64,000 nucleotides of DNA from Nonomuraea candida. Its GTDB lineage: Bacteria; Actinomycetota; Actinomycetes; Streptosporangiales; Streptosporangiaceae. A model generated the notes under the pieces. It was given only the letters and a program-made list of their open reading frames with translations. It was not told the DNA's origin and did no database searches. Shown one piece after another: positions 1 to 9,046 of this stretch. The position numbers were made by a program, and so were the translations under genes. Position 1 is the first letter of the stretch. Every line of letters begins with the position of its first letter. Where the stretch lies: NCBI RefSeq assembly GCF_000725485.1, contig NZ_JOAG01000012.1:276413-340412 (forward strand). The letters are read 5' to 3'.

Positions 1-1080
1 GTCCTCCTTGCGCGCCCGTCCGGCCCCGAGCCGCCAGGCCGCCAGGCCCACGGCGTAGGCGTCGAGGCGGGCCAGCACGCCGGACGACGGCGCCTCGACG
101 GTCATCGTCTCGGCCGCCCTGGGCAGCAGCGCGTCCGGGTCGCCCCCCTGGGCGGTGATCATGCGCCGCCAGGCGTCCATGGCCGACCCGTCCTCCAGCG
201 CCTTCTCCGGGTCCTTGCCCCCGGAGATCCCGGCCGCCGCCAGCATCTCGCGCGCCAGCCGCACGGTCAGCTCGACCACGTCGGCGGGCCCGCCGCCGGC
301 CAGCACCTCGACCGACTCGGCGACCTCCAGCGCGTTCCCCACGGCCCGGCCGAGCGGCCGGTCCATGGCGGTCATGAGCGCGACGGTACGCACCCCGGCG
401 TCCGTCCCGAGCGCGACCATGGTCTCGGCCAGCTCGCGGGCGGCCGGCACGGTCTTCATGAACGCCCCCGAGCCGACCTTCACGTCCAGCACGAGCGACC
501 CGGTGCCCTCGGCGATCTTCTTCGACATGATCGAGGAGGCGATCAGCGGGATCGACTCGACGGTGCCGGTGACGTCGCGCAGGGCGTACAGCTTCTTGTC
601 GGCGGGCGCGAGGCCCGAGCCGGCCGCGCACACCACGGCCCCGGCCGAGCGCAGCACGTCCAGCATCTCGGCGTTGGAGAGCGAGGCCCGCCAGCCCGGG
701 ATGGACTCCAGCTTGTCCAGGGTGCCGCCGGTGTGCCCGAGCCCGCGTCCGGACAGCTGCGGCACGTACGCGCCGCACGCCGCCACCAGCGGGGCCAGCG
801 GCAGCGTGATCTTGTCGCCGACCCCGCCCGTGGAGTGCTTGTCGGCGGTGGGCCGGTCGAGGGCCGACCAGTCCATGCGCTCGCCGGAGCGGATCATGGC
901 CTGGGTCCAGTCGGCGATCTCGCGCCGGTCCATGCCGTTCAGCAGGATCGCCATGGCCAGGGCCGACATCTGCTCGTCGGCCACCTCGCCGCGCGTGTAG
1001 GCGTCGATCACCCAGTCGATCTGCGCCGTGCTCAGCTCACTCCGGTCCCGCTTGGCCCGGATGACCTCGATGGCGTCCAC
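1..1080 (-). CDS. deoA: Thymidine phosphorylase, C-terminus cut by window edge
   Basis: Reversible phosphorolysis of thymidine/deoxyuridine to base and deoxyribose-1-phosphate in cytosolic pyrimidine salvage. About 360 residues are visible of a family usually 420-440 long, so only the C-terminal end is missing. The family hallmark KHSTGGVGDK lies at residues 81-90, followed by the glycine-rich phosphate-binding region and a KVGSGAFMK segment. The start is a GTG placed directly after an in-frame TGA, so no longer start is possible. It is the last gene of the nucleoside operon, 33 bases after the cdd stop, and the junction carries a duplicated start region (separate entry). Pyrimidine-nucleoside phosphorylase (pdp) is an alternative name for the same fold; specificity cannot be settled from sequence. 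Confidence 0.93.
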   Translation of the reverse strand, partial: MDAIEVIRAKRDRSELSTAQIDWVIDAYTRGEVADEQMSALAMAILLNGMDRREIADWTQAMIRSGERMDWSALDRPTADKHSTGGVGDKITLPLAPLVAACGAYVPQLSGRGLGHTGGTLDKLESIPGWRASLSNAEMLDVLRSAGAVVCAAGSGLAPADKKLYALRDVTGTVESIPLIASSIMSKKIAEGTGSLVLDVKVGSGAFMKTVPAARELAETMVALGTDAGVRTVALMTAMDRPLGRAVGNALEVAESVEVLAGGGPADVVELTVRLAREMLAAAGISGGKDPEKALEDGSAMDAWRRMITAQGGDPDALLPRAAETMTVEAPSSGVLARLDAYAVGLAAWRLGAGRARKED

Positions 1081-1119
1081 TCACGCACCCCCGCCGCACT
1101 CGATGGCGTCCACTCACGC
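1066..1119. repeat. Duplicated cdd-stop/deoA-start junction (21 bp twice, 33 bp apart)
   Basis: An identical 21-base block (1066-1086 and 1099-1119) carries, on the minus strand, GCG TGA GTG GAC GCC ATC GAG. The upstream copy supplies the cdd stop codon plus a GTG that opens a 10-codon frame. The downstream copy supplies that frame's TGA plus the real deoA GTG. A short tandem duplication has therefore inserted a mini reading frame between two coupled genes without breaking either. Confidence 0.85.
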
Positions 1120-1509
1120 GCTCCTGCTGAGGTCGTGCGGCCCGAACGCGTACGGCAGGATCTCGGCCATGCGCTTGGGCCCGTCCTCGGTCTCGACCAG
1201 CAGGTCCTCGCCGCCGAACTCGTACAGGAGCTGGCGGCAGCGCCCGCACGGCATCAGCAGCTCGCCGTGGCCGTCCACGCAGGTGAAGGCCACCAGCCGG
1301 CCGCCGCCCGAGCGCTGCAGCGCCGAGACCAGCCCGCACTCGGCGCACAGCCCGACGCCGTAGGAGGCGTTCTCGACGTTGCAGCCGGTGACGACGCGCC
1401 CGTCCTCGACCAGCGCCGCCGCCCCGACGGGGAATTTCGAGTACGGCGCGTACGCGTGCCGCATGGCCTCGGCCGCCTCGTCGCGCAGGCCGTCCCAGTC
1501 GATGTTCAA
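1114..1509 (-). CDS. cdd: Cytidine deaminase
   Basis: Zinc-dependent deamination of cytidine/deoxycytidine to uridine/deoxyuridine, feeding the downstream phosphorylase. The product is 131 aa, typical of the homotetrameric class. The zinc site is visible as CAE (Cys55, catalytic Glu57) and PCGRC (Cys88, Cys91); the CNVENAS substrate loop is at 43-49. The best start is a TTG overlapping the permease stop (TTGA), giving MNIDWDGLRDEA; this argues for translational coupling. It lies between the second permease and deoA in one operon. Confidence 0.93.
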   Translation of the reverse strand: MNIDWDGLRDEAAEAMRHAYAPYSKFPVGAAALVEDGRVVTGCNVENASYGVGLCAECGLVSALQRSGGGRLVAFTCVDGHGELLMPCGRCRQLLYEFGGEDLLVETEDGPKRMAEILPYAFGPHDLSRSA

Positions 1510-2786
1510 TGTTGTTCCCCCCGGCGGTAGCTGACGCCGTCGGCCTTGGGCATCCGCAGGCGTTGCGAAGCGACCAGGAGCACGAGCAGCGTGAGCACGT
1601 GTGGCGTGATGAAGACGAACTCGTTCGGCAGCTGGTCGACGGTCAGCCAGAGCCAGAACAGGATGACCGCGCCCAGAGCGGCGCAGGCCATCAGGGTGTA
1701 CTGCCTGGCGCCACTGGCCGCCAGCTCGGCGGGCCGGCCGGAGGAGGTCAGGCGGCGGATCTGCAGGCCCAGGTAGATCAGCAGCAGCACGGCTCCGAAC
1801 AGGAAGAACGAGGTGATCGCCTCGCCGCTGCGCAGCCGCAGGCCCTCGGTGTAGCCGAACAGGGAGGCGCCGACGGCCAGGCCGCCCGGCCGCCAGTTCC
1901 CGAAGATCATCGCAGCCAGGCCGATGAAGCCGCGCCCGGCCGTCTGGCCCTCGACGTACTTGTCGGAGATGAAGACCAGGAACACGCCGCCCAGCCCGGC
2001 GAACGCGCCGGAGATGACGACGGCGATGTACTTGATCCGGTAGACGTTCACGCCCAGCGACTCGGCCGCCCACGGGTTCTCGCCGGCCGAGCGCAGCCGC
2101 AGGCCGAAGGCGGTGCGCCAGAGCACGAAGAAGGTCAGCGGCAGCAGCAGCACGGCCAGGATCACCAGCACGTTGACGTTGTGCGTCAGGCCGCGCAGGA
2201 CGCCCGCCACGTCGGACAGCAGGAACCAGTGCGTGCTCTCCAGCTTGCCGAGCAGGTCGGGGCCGTCGGAGAGGATCGGCAGGCTGGGCTCCCACGTACG
2301 TCCGGTGACGGCGGGTGAGGTGGTGATGCCCGCGCCGGCCTCGTTCGCCTGGGTGCCCTCCTTGTAGAGCACCTCCGACAGGAAGCGGGTGACGCCGGGG
2401 CCGAGCAGGTTGATGGCCACGCCGCTGATGATGTGGTCCACGCCGAACGTCACGGTCGCGATGGCGTGCAGCAGGCCGCCGAGCGCGCCGCCGAGCAGCC
2501 CGGCGGCCAGCGCGGCCAGGGGGCCCCACTGGTATCCGGCCCAGCCGGCGAACCAGGTGCCGAGCACCATCATGCCTTCGAGGCCGATGTTGACCACGCC
2601 GGCCCGCTCGGCCCACAGGCCGCCGAGCCCGGCCAGCCCGATCGGCACCGCCAGCATCAGGGCGGCGCCGAACGTGCCGGAGGAGGTGATGTCGTTCTGG
2701 CCGGTGATGATCCGCACCAGCGACAGCAGCAGGATGAGCGCCGCGACGCCGACGAGCGCCAGGTGGTACTTGCCGACCCGGGTCAT
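1506..2786 (-). CDS. Nucleoside-type ABC transporter permease (second)
   Basis: Inner-membrane subunit of the importer served by the BmpA-type lipoprotein. It is 426 aa with about ten hydrophobic segments and belongs to the RbsC/BPD_transp_2 family (YufQ/NupQ-like). The central VGASLFGYTEGLRLRSGEA stretch and the GLEGMMVLG loop near residue 70 are typical of nucleoside permeases. A C-terminal hydrophobic extension (about residues 370-400) is somewhat longer than usual. The start ATG overlaps the preceding permease stop by four bases (ATGA), and its own stop overlaps the TTG start of cdd. Direct coupling to cdd and deoA supports nucleosides rather than sugars as substrate. Confidence 0.88.
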   Translation of the reverse strand: MTRVGKYHLALVGVAALILLLSLVRIITGQNDITSSGTFGAALMLAVPIGLAGLGGLWAERAGVVNIGLEGMMVLGTWFAGWAGYQWGPLAALAAGLLGGALGGLLHAIATVTFGVDHIISGVAINLLGPGVTRFLSEVLYKEGTQANEAGAGITTSPAVTGRTWEPSLPILSDGPDLLGKLESTHWFLLSDVAGVLRGLTHNVNVLVILAVLLLPLTFFVLWRTAFGLRLRSAGENPWAAESLGVNVYRIKYIAVVISGAFAGLGGVFLVFISDKYVEGQTAGRGFIGLAAMIFGNWRPGGLAVGASLFGYTEGLRLRSGEAITSFFLFGAVLLLIYLGLQIRRLTSSGRPAELAASGARQYTLMACAALGAVILFWLWLTVDQLPNEFVFITPHVLTLLVLLVASQRLRMPKADGVSYRRGEQH

Positions 2787-3922
2787 GCTGTCACCTCAAC
2801 CGGTGTGTTCCTGGCGAGCTGCTGGGCGGCCCGGCGCTCTTCGAGCCTGAGCGCGAGGCGCTTGGTGATCTCGTTGGCGATCACGACGAGCAGGACGATC
2901 ACGCCCTGGATGATCGTGACCACGGACGCCGGCACGTGCGCCTCCTGCAGCGCGCCCTGGGCCCGGTCGAGGAAGGCGAACAGCAGCGCGGCGATCGCGA
3001 TGCCGGCCGGCTTGTTCCGGCCGAGCAGTGCCACCGCGATGCCGAGGAAGCCCAGCCCGGCGGTGAAGTTGGAGTTGTAGGCGCCCCGGTCGCCGAGGAT
3101 CTCCGGCAGGCCGATCAGCCCGGCGACCGCGCCGGACATCACCATGGCCGCGATGACCATCGTCTTGGGGGCGACGCCCGAGGCGAGCGCCGCGGGGCCG
3201 TTGAGGCCGCTGGCCTTGACGTTGAAGCCGAAGCGGGTGCGCTCCAGCACCAGCCAGACCACCACGCCCAGCACGATCGCCACCAGCAGGAAGCCCCACA
3301 GGCCGCCCGCGCGGGTCGGGCGGACCATGCCGAACCAGTCGAAGACGAAGTTCAGGTCGGGGAACATCGCCGACTCGGGCAGCGGCGGGGTCGTGGTGGT
3401 GAGGTCGCCTTCCTTCTGGCCGCTGAACGGGCCCCTGACCAGGTAGGAGGCCAGGTTGATGGCGATGTAGTTCAGCATGATCGTGGCGATGACCTCGTTC
3501 ACGCCCCTGGTGACCTTCATCACCGCGGGGACCAGCGCGTAGAAGCCGCCGACCAGCGCCGCGACGATGATGATCACCGAGATCTGGATCCACCCCGGCG
3601 CGGTGAAGGTCGAGCCGACGTAGGCCGCGCAGATGGCGGCGATCCGGTACTGGCCCTCGACGCCGATGTTGAACAGATTCATCCGGAAGCCGATGGCCAC
3701 CGCCAGGCCGGCGATGAACAGCGGGATCGCCCGGTCGATGAGGGCCGCGACGCCGTTCGACTGCGCCCGCTCGGTCGCGCCGAAGTCGAAGAAGGCGGCG
3801 AGCGCGTCGAGCGGGCCTCCGCCCGCGGCGACGATCGCCACGCTGCAGATCGCGATCGCCAGGATGACGGCGACGATGGCGCCGGCGACGGTGAGCAGCG
3901 CCCGGTTGAGCCCGGCGGGCAT
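2783..3922 (-). CDS. Nucleoside-type ABC transporter permease (first)
   Basis: Partner permease of the same importer, 379 aa, RbsC/BPD_transp_2 family (YufP/NupP-like), with about nine membrane segments and the conserved GVEGQYRIAAICAAYVG region around residue 90. A GTG just upstream is also open, but the ATG at 3922 sits 5 bases after GAGGAG and overlaps the ATPase stop in a TGATG arrangement, so I prefer it. The ATPase-permease-permease order matches bmpA-type operons in many Gram-positive bacteria. Confidence 0.88.
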   Translation of the reverse strand: MPAGLNRALLTVAGAIVAVILAIAICSVAIVAAGGGPLDALAAFFDFGATERAQSNGVAALIDRAIPLFIAGLAVAIGFRMNLFNIGVEGQYRIAAICAAYVGSTFTAPGWIQISVIIIVAALVGGFYALVPAVMKVTRGVNEVIATIMLNYIAINLASYLVRGPFSGQKEGDLTTTTPPLPESAMFPDLNFVFDWFGMVRPTRAGGLWGFLLVAIVLGVVVWLVLERTRFGFNVKASGLNGPAALASGVAPKTMVIAAMVMSGAVAGLIGLPEILGDRGAYNSNFTAGLGFLGIAVALLGRNKPAGIAIAALLFAFLDRAQGALQEAHVPASVVTIIQGVIVLLVVIANEITKRLALRLEERRAAQQLARNTPVEVTA

Positions 3923-5529
3923 CACGTCTCCTCAGTGCCGGCGATGGCGCCGGTCATGTAGCCGCCCAGCCGCTCGGGCGTGATGTCGGAAGGGTCGAGC
4001 GCGGCCACGAGCCGCCCCCGGTAGATGACCTGGATCGCGTCGGACAGCCCGATCAGCTCGTCGAGGTCGGCCGAGATGAGCAGCACCGCCAGCCCGGCCG
4101 CGCGCGCGTCGCGCAGGTGGTCCCAGATGGCGGCCTGGGCGCCGACGTCCACGCCCCGCGTGGGGTGGGCGGCGATGAGGAACGCGGGCGCGCCGCTCAT
4201 CTCCCGGCCCACGATCAGCTTCTGCTGGTTGCCGCCCGACAGGGCCAGGGCCAGGGTGTCCACGCCTGGCGTGCGCACGTCGTACTCCCTGACGATGCGC
4301 TCGGTGTCGGCCTTGGACGCCTTCCGGTTGATCCAGATGCCCCTGCGCGCGGGCTTCCTGGTCTGGTGGCCGAGCACGCGGTTCTCCCACAGCGACGCCT
4401 CCAGGAGCAGGCCCTGGCGGTGGCGGTCCTCGGGGATGTAGCCGATGCCGGACTCCCTGCGCCTGAGCGTGGACCAGGAGGTGATGTCCCGGCCGGTCAG
4501 CTCGATGAGGCCGTGCGCGGGGCGGATGCCCATGATGGCCTCGATCAGCTCGGACTGGCCGTTGCCCTCGACGCCCGCGATGCCGAGGATCTCGCCCTGG
4601 TGGATCTCGAACGACACGTCGTCGAGCAGCAGGCGCTTGCCCTCCTCGCGCAGCTTGGCCACGTACGCCTCGGCGGAGGCGCCCTTGGGCACCGGGCGGT
4701 GGCCGTCGGCCTCCATGGTGAGCCCGGAGACCTTCAGCGTCACGACGTCGGTCACCGTGGACTCGCGGGTCTCGGGCGTGGGCAGCTCGCTGCCCACCAT
4801 CAGCTCGGCGAGCTGCCGCGCGGTGACCTCGCCCGGGTCGACGCTGGCGACCGTGGTGCCGCGCCTGATCACGGTGATCGCGTCGGCGATGCCGAGCACC
4901 TCGTCGAGCTTGTGCGAGATGAAGATGACGGTCAGGCCCTCGGCCTTCAGCTCGCGCAGGTTCTGGAAGAGCTCCTCGACCTCCTGCGGCACCAGTACGG
5001 CCGTCGGCTCGTCGAGGATGAGGATGCGGGCCCCGCGGTAGAGGACCTTGAGGATCTCGACGCGCTGGCGGTCGCCGACGCCGAGGTCCTCGACGAGCTT
5101 GTCGGGGTCGACCCGCAGGCCGTGGGTCTCGGCCAGCTCGTTGATGCGGGCACGGGCGGCGGCCGTGTCCAGCAGGCCGGCCCGTTTCGGCTCGGCCCCG
5201 AGCACGATGTTCTCCAGGACCGTGAAGTTGTCGGCGAGCATGAAGTGCTGGTGCACCATGCCGATGCCGACCCCGATGGCGTCGCTCGGCGTGCGGAAGC
5301 TGACCTCCGCGCCGTTGACCCTGATGGTGCCCTCGTCCGGCTTCTGCATGCCGTACAGGATCTTCATCAGGGTCGATTTGCCCGCGCCGTTCTCCCCGAC
5401 GATGGCGTGCACCGTGCCGGGCCGGACGGTGATGCGGATGTCGTGGTTCGCGACGACGCCGGGGAAACGCTTGGTGATGCCCTCCAGCTCTACGGCGGGT
5501 TTCGCCGTGGCCAGGGTGTCAGCACTCAT
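3922..5529 (-). CDS. Nucleoside ABC transporter ATP-binding protein (two cassettes)
   Basis: Energises the nucleoside importer. The 535-aa protein holds two ABC cassettes in tandem. The first has Walker A GENGAGKST near residue 45, the signature-like GVGDRQRVE, and Walker B ILILDEPTAVL. The second has a degenerate P-loop (GVEGNGQSE, no lysine), signature LSGGNQQK and an ISADLDE switch region. Loss of the second P-loop lysine is usual in RbsA/YufO-type proteins. The start is the ATG at 5529, preceded by GGAGAGG; an upstream ATG adds nine unlikely residues. A hairpin separates it from bmpA. Confidence 0.92.
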   Translation of the reverse strand: MSADTLATAKPAVELEGITKRFPGVVANHDIRITVRPGTVHAIVGENGAGKSTLMKILYGMQKPDEGTIRVNGAEVSFRTPSDAIGVGIGMVHQHFMLADNFTVLENIVLGAEPKRAGLLDTAAARARINELAETHGLRVDPDKLVEDLGVGDRQRVEILKVLYRGARILILDEPTAVLVPQEVEELFQNLRELKAEGLTVIFISHKLDEVLGIADAITVIRRGTTVASVDPGEVTARQLAELMVGSELPTPETRESTVTDVVTLKVSGLTMEADGHRPVPKGASAEAYVAKLREEGKRLLLDDVSFEIHQGEILGIAGVEGNGQSELIEAIMGIRPAHGLIELTGRDITSWSTLRRRESGIGYIPEDRHRQGLLLEASLWENRVLGHQTRKPARRGIWINRKASKADTERIVREYDVRTPGVDTLALALSGGNQQKLIVGREMSGAPAFLIAAHPTRGVDVGAQAAIWDHLRDARAAGLAVLLISADLDELIGLSDAIQVIYRGRLVAALDPSDITPERLGGYMTGAIAGTEET

Positions 5530-5557
5530 TTCGCCTCTCCTACAGGGGGGCGGCATA

Positions 5558-5598
5558 GACAGAAGGCCCGAAGTGGGGACTCCGGGCCCTCAGCTGTC
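5558..5598 (-). terminator. Intercistronic hairpin between bmpA and the ATPase gene
   Basis: A nested inverted repeat lies just after the bmpA stop. On the minus strand the inner stem is GGCCCG-G-AGT-CCCC-ACT-T-CGGGCC (5565-5588) and an outer GACAG/CTGTC pair closes it (5558-5562, 5594-5598). There is no strong U-tract, so I read it as an attenuator or 3'-stabilising hairpin. That would give more binding-protein than ATPase mRNA, as is common in ABC operons. Confidence 0.6.
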
Positions 5599-5611
5599 TC
5601 TTCTACCCCGA

Positions 5612-6679
5612 TTACGGCTTGGCAGGAACCGTGATTTTGCCGTCGACGATGTCCTTCTTGGCAGCGTCGAGCTTGTCCTTGATGTCGTCGATCTCGCCGC
5701 CGGTGGTGGCCAGGCCCACGCCGTCGACCTTCAGGTCGTACGTGACGTTCGTGCCGCCCTTGGCGCCGCCCTGGAAGGCCTTGATGAACTCGAAGACGCC
5801 GACGTCCACGCGCTTGAGCATCGAGGTCATGATCACCGACTGCAGGTCGGTCTCCTTGACCGTCTGCCGCTGGTCGGAGTCGACGCCGATGGCCTTCTTC
5901 TTGGCCGCCGCGGCCGCCTGGAACACGCCGAGGCCGGAGTCGCCGGAGGCGTGGTAGATGACGTCCGCGCCGCTCTGGTACATCTTCTCGGCCGCGACCT
6001 TGCCCTTGTCGGGGGCCTTGAAGCCGGAGAAGTCACCGTCGGGGGTGAGGTACGTCACGTCGATCTTGGCGTCCGACTTGACGGACTTCACGCCCGCCAC
6101 GAAGCCCGCCTCGAACTTCTTGATCAGGTCGTTCTCGACGCCGCCGACGAAGCCGACGTGGCCGCTCTCCGCCTTGGTCGCGGCGGCGACGCCCGCCAGG
6201 TAGGAGCCCTGCTCCTCGGCGAACAGCAGGCCGGTCACGTTGGGGGCGTTGGAGGCCGAGTCGACGACCGCGAACTGGACCTCCGGGTACTCCTCGGCGG
6301 CCTTCTTGATGTCCTCGGCGTAGGCGAACCCGACGCCGATGATCGGGTTGTAGCCCGCGTCGGCGAGCTGGCGCAGCAGGTCACCGCGGTTGGAGCCGTC
6401 CGTGGACGGGCTCATCTCCTTGATCTCGGCGCCCAGCTCCGTCTTGGCCTTCTCCAGGCCGGCGTAGGCCGAGTCGTTGAACGACTTGTCGCCGCGCCCG
6501 CCGATGTCGAACGCGAGTCCCACCTTGAGCGCGCCCTTGGACGCCTCGCCGCTCGTGCCGCCCGTCGGCTCCTGGCCGGCCGTGGTCCCCCCACCGCCAC
6601 CGCCGCACGCGGCCGCCGCCATGAGCATGACGCCGGCGACCGAGCCGAGCGCCACCCTGTTGAATCGCTTGCCGAGCAA
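5612..6679 (-). CDS. BmpA/PnrA-family nucleoside-binding lipoprotein
   Basis: Extracytoplasmic substrate receptor of the nucleoside ABC importer, anchored by lipid. The N-terminus has a short basic region, a hydrophobic core and a lipobox ending AAAC, followed by a Gly/Thr-rich linker. The body carries KVGLAFDIGGRGDKSFND, the classic BMP-family opening, plus a GSYLAG segment and the GHVGFVGG block. I prefer the TTG at 6679, five bases after GGAAGGAG, over the in-frame ATG at 6694; both keep the full signal peptide. It is first in the operon with the ATPase, permeases, cdd and deoA, consistent with purine/pyrimidine nucleoside uptake. Confidence 0.92.
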   Translation of the reverse strand: MLGKRFNRVALGSVAGVMLMAAAACGGGGGGTTAGQEPTGGTSGEASKGALKVGLAFDIGGRGDKSFNDSAYAGLEKAKTELGAEIKEMSPSTDGSNRGDLLRQLADAGYNPIIGVGFAYAEDIKKAAEEYPEVQFAVVDSASNAPNVTGLLFAEEQGSYLAGVAAATKAESGHVGFVGGVENDLIKKFEAGFVAGVKSVKSDAKIDVTYLTPDGDFSGFKAPDKGKVAAEKMYQSGADVIYHASGDSGLGVFQAAAAAKKKAIGVDSDQRQTVKETDLQSVIMTSMLKRVDVGVFEFIKAFQGGAKGGTNVTYDLKVDGVGLATTGGEIDDIKDKLDAAKKDIVDGKITVPAKP

Positions 6680-6969
6680 GGCGACTCCTTCCATTTCCCC
6701 GCCGCCGAATCTCATCGCGGGCGCGAAGAAACGTACGGCACCTGCACGGAAGATAGTTGCTTGACCAGGGACAACCAAACTGGGACACAGGGTCGCAACC
6801 GCTCCGTTACCGACATCACTCGCGACCGTGACCTGAATCGCGATCCAGTCACACAGGACACTCGGCGGAAAGATTTGCCCAACTTTGGTGGTCGATCACC
6901 CCTTGCCCCAGGGCCGATCGTGACGGAGATTCCCAGCGAACGGTCGAAATCTTCGTATCGGAGTCCCGC

Positions 6970-8877
6970 ATGCACCGTTGGAGAGCACTCTCCGTGCCGC
7001 TGGCCGCCTTACTCGTGGCGACCCTGGCCGGCACCGCGCCCGCCACCGCCGCCCCGCCCGGCCCGCCGGCCACCTCAGCCACCCCGGCCATCACGATCGC
7101 GGACAACGCCACCCAGCCCGTCTTCTCCCGGGCCGACGCCATCGAGCAGACGGTGTTCGTCGAGGTGGCGGGCACCGACAGCGACCACGACGGCGCCCCC
7201 GACCGGGTCGCCGTGGACATCCTGCGGCCCAAGGAGACCGAGCAGGGGCTCAAGGTCCCCGTGATCATGGAGGCGAGCCCGTACTACGCGGGCGGCAACG
7301 ACGTCGCCAACCACCCCGTGGACGTGGACGAGAACGGCGTCCCGCTGCCCGCGCTCACCGCCCTGTCGGCCCGGCAGGACGCCGGGCCCTTCGACGGCTA
7401 CTACGACAACTACTTCGTGCCCCGCGGCTACGCCGTCGCGCTGGTGGAGAACCTCGGCAGCGGGCGCGCCACCGGCTGCCCCACCTCGGGCGCGCCCAAC
7501 GAGACCGCCGGCCCCAAGGCCGCCATCGACTGGCTGAACGGCCGCGCCAAGGGCTTCGACGCCGCGGGCAACCCGGTCACGGCCACCTGGTCGACGGGCA
7601 AGGTCGGCATGATCGGCGTCTCCTACAACGGCACGCTGCCCAACGCGGTGGCCGCGACCGGCGTGGCGGGCCTGGAGACGATCGTGCCGATCGCCGCCAT
7701 CTCCAGCTGGTACGACTACTACCGCGCCAACGGCGGCGTCCTGGCCCCTGGCGGGTTCCAGGGCGAGGACCTGGACGTGCTCGCGAAATACGTGCTGACC
7801 AGGGAGAACGGCCAGCAGGCGTGCGGCGCGCTGATCGACGGCATCACCGCCGCCCAGGACCGCGTCACCGGCGACTACGGCCCGCTGTGGGACGAGCGCA
7901 ACTACCTCAACGACGTGCGCAAGGTGAAGGCCAGCGTCTTCGTCGTGCACGGCCTCAACGACTGGAACGTCAAGACCAAGCACTTCGCCCAGTGGTGGTA
8001 CGCGCTGGCCAAGCGGGACGTGCCGCGCAAGCTCTGGCTGCACCAGGGCACCCACATGAACCCCTTCAGCCTGCGCACCGCCGAGTGGCTGCGCCAGCTG
8101 CACGGCTGGTTCGACCACTGGCTGCACGGCATCGACTCGGGCGTCATGCGCGAGCCGCAGGCCGACGTGGAGATCGCCGCCGGCCAGTGGACCCGGCACC
8201 GCTCCTGGCCGCCGCCGGGCACCGTCACCGTGCCGCTCCACCCGGGCCCCGGCTCGACGCTCGGCCTGACGCCGCGCCGGCACACGGCCCCCGAGTCGTT
8301 CGTGGACCAGAAGGACAGGACGGCCGAGCAGCTCGTGGAGGCGACGGGGGCCGACCCGAACCGGCTGGCCTACACGACCGGCGCGCTGCCCGCCGACGTG
8401 CGGATCGCGGGGACGCCGACGGTCTCCGTGCGGGCCTCGGTCAAGGACGGCGCGTCGCCGTACCTGACGGCGCTGCTGGTGGACTACGGCACGGACGTGC
8501 GCCCGAACGGCACGCTGGTCTCGACCGGCCAGACCTACTGCTACGGGCAGGGCGTGCCCGGCGACACGGGCTGCACCACGCTCAGGCAGCTCGGCACCGC
8601 GAGCACCCCCTACAAGATCGTCACCAGGGGCTGGATCGACGTCCGCAACCGCCACCGCGCCGACCGGACGGAGCCGCTGCGCCCCGGCAAGGACTACACC
8701 TTCACCTGGGACTTCCAGCCGACGGACTACGTGTTCAAGAAGGGCCACCGGCTGGGCCTGGTGATCATCTCCACCGATCGCGACTACACGCTGCGCTACC
8801 CGCCGGGCACCCGGATCACGGTCTCCCCCGGCAAGTCGTCCCTGCACCTGCCCGTCACCTTCGGCCGGCTCCGCTGA
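6970..8877 (+). CDS. Secreted Xaa-Pro dipeptidyl-peptidase, S15 family
   Basis: A serine exopeptidase expected to release N-terminal X-Pro dipeptides outside the cell. It is 635 aa with a Sec signal peptide (hydrophobic core about 9-22, Ala-rich cleavage region near 27). The alpha/beta-hydrolase core has the nucleophile in GVSYNG (Ser218), the acid in HGLNDW (Asp331) and the base in HQGTH (His362). A C-terminal jelly-roll typical of PepX follows (about 420-635). Divergent from the nucleoside operon and ending in a very strong terminator, so probably monocistronic. Cocaine-esterase/glutaryl acylase-type hydrolases share the fold, but the GxSYxG context and length favour PepX-like activity. Confidence 0.88.
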   Translation: MHRWRALSVPLAALLVATLAGTAPATAAPPGPPATSATPAITIADNATQPVFSRADAIEQTVFVEVAGTDSDHDGAPDRVAVDILRPKETEQGLKVPVIMEASPYYAGGNDVANHPVDVDENGVPLPALTALSARQDAGPFDGYYDNYFVPRGYAVALVENLGSGRATGCPTSGAPNETAGPKAAIDWLNGRAKGFDAAGNPVTATWSTGKVGMIGVSYNGTLPNAVAATGVAGLETIVPIAAISSWYDYYRANGGVLAPGGFQGEDLDVLAKYVLTRENGQQACGALIDGITAAQDRVTGDYGPLWDERNYLNDVRKVKASVFVVHGLNDWNVKTKHFAQWWYALAKRDVPRKLWLHQGTHMNPFSLRTAEWLRQLHGWFDHWLHGIDSGVMREPQADVEIAAGQWTRHRSWPPPGTVTVPLHPGPGSTLGLTPRRHTAPESFVDQKDRTAEQLVEATGADPNRLAYTTGALPADVRIAGTPTVSVRASVKDGASPYLTALLVDYGTDVRPNGTLVSTGQTYCYGQGVPGDTGCTTLRQLGTASTPYKIVTRGWIDVRNRHRADRTEPLRPGKDYTFTWDFQPTDYVFKKGHRLGLVIISTDRDYTLRYPPGTRITVSPGKSSLHLPVTFGRLR

Positions 8878-8904
8878 CCGCCCCCGGCAGACCCCGCTGA
8901 GACG

Positions 8905-8943
8905 GCACGCGGCCCGCCCCGCTTGTGCGGGCGGGCCGCGTGC
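8905..8943 (+). terminator. Strong terminator after the S15 peptidase
   Basis: A perfect 15-bp inverted repeat (8905-8919 with 8929-8943) with a 9-base loop lies 28 bases after the stop codon. Very GC-rich, without a U-tract, as is usual in this phylum. Two further small GCCGG hairpins at about 8960-9020 may stop transcription arriving from the opposite strand. Confidence 0.75.
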
Positions 8944-9046
8944 ACGGCGTCCTGCCGCCGGCGTGCAGGCCGGCGCGGGCTGTATGACGTCCGGCCGGCG
9001 TGCATGCCGGCGGGGTCCGCCGCGGCGCGGCGCCCGGCGTGTCGTG

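Noticed and set aside
4500..4640. Damaged second ABC cassette (P-loop lacks lysine) in the nucleoside ATPase
   Set aside because: This is usual in RbsA/YufO-type two-cassette proteins.
5048..7264. 738-codon plus-strand frame over the nucleoside operon
   Set aside because: Antisense to well-supported genes, low-complexity composition, no domain.
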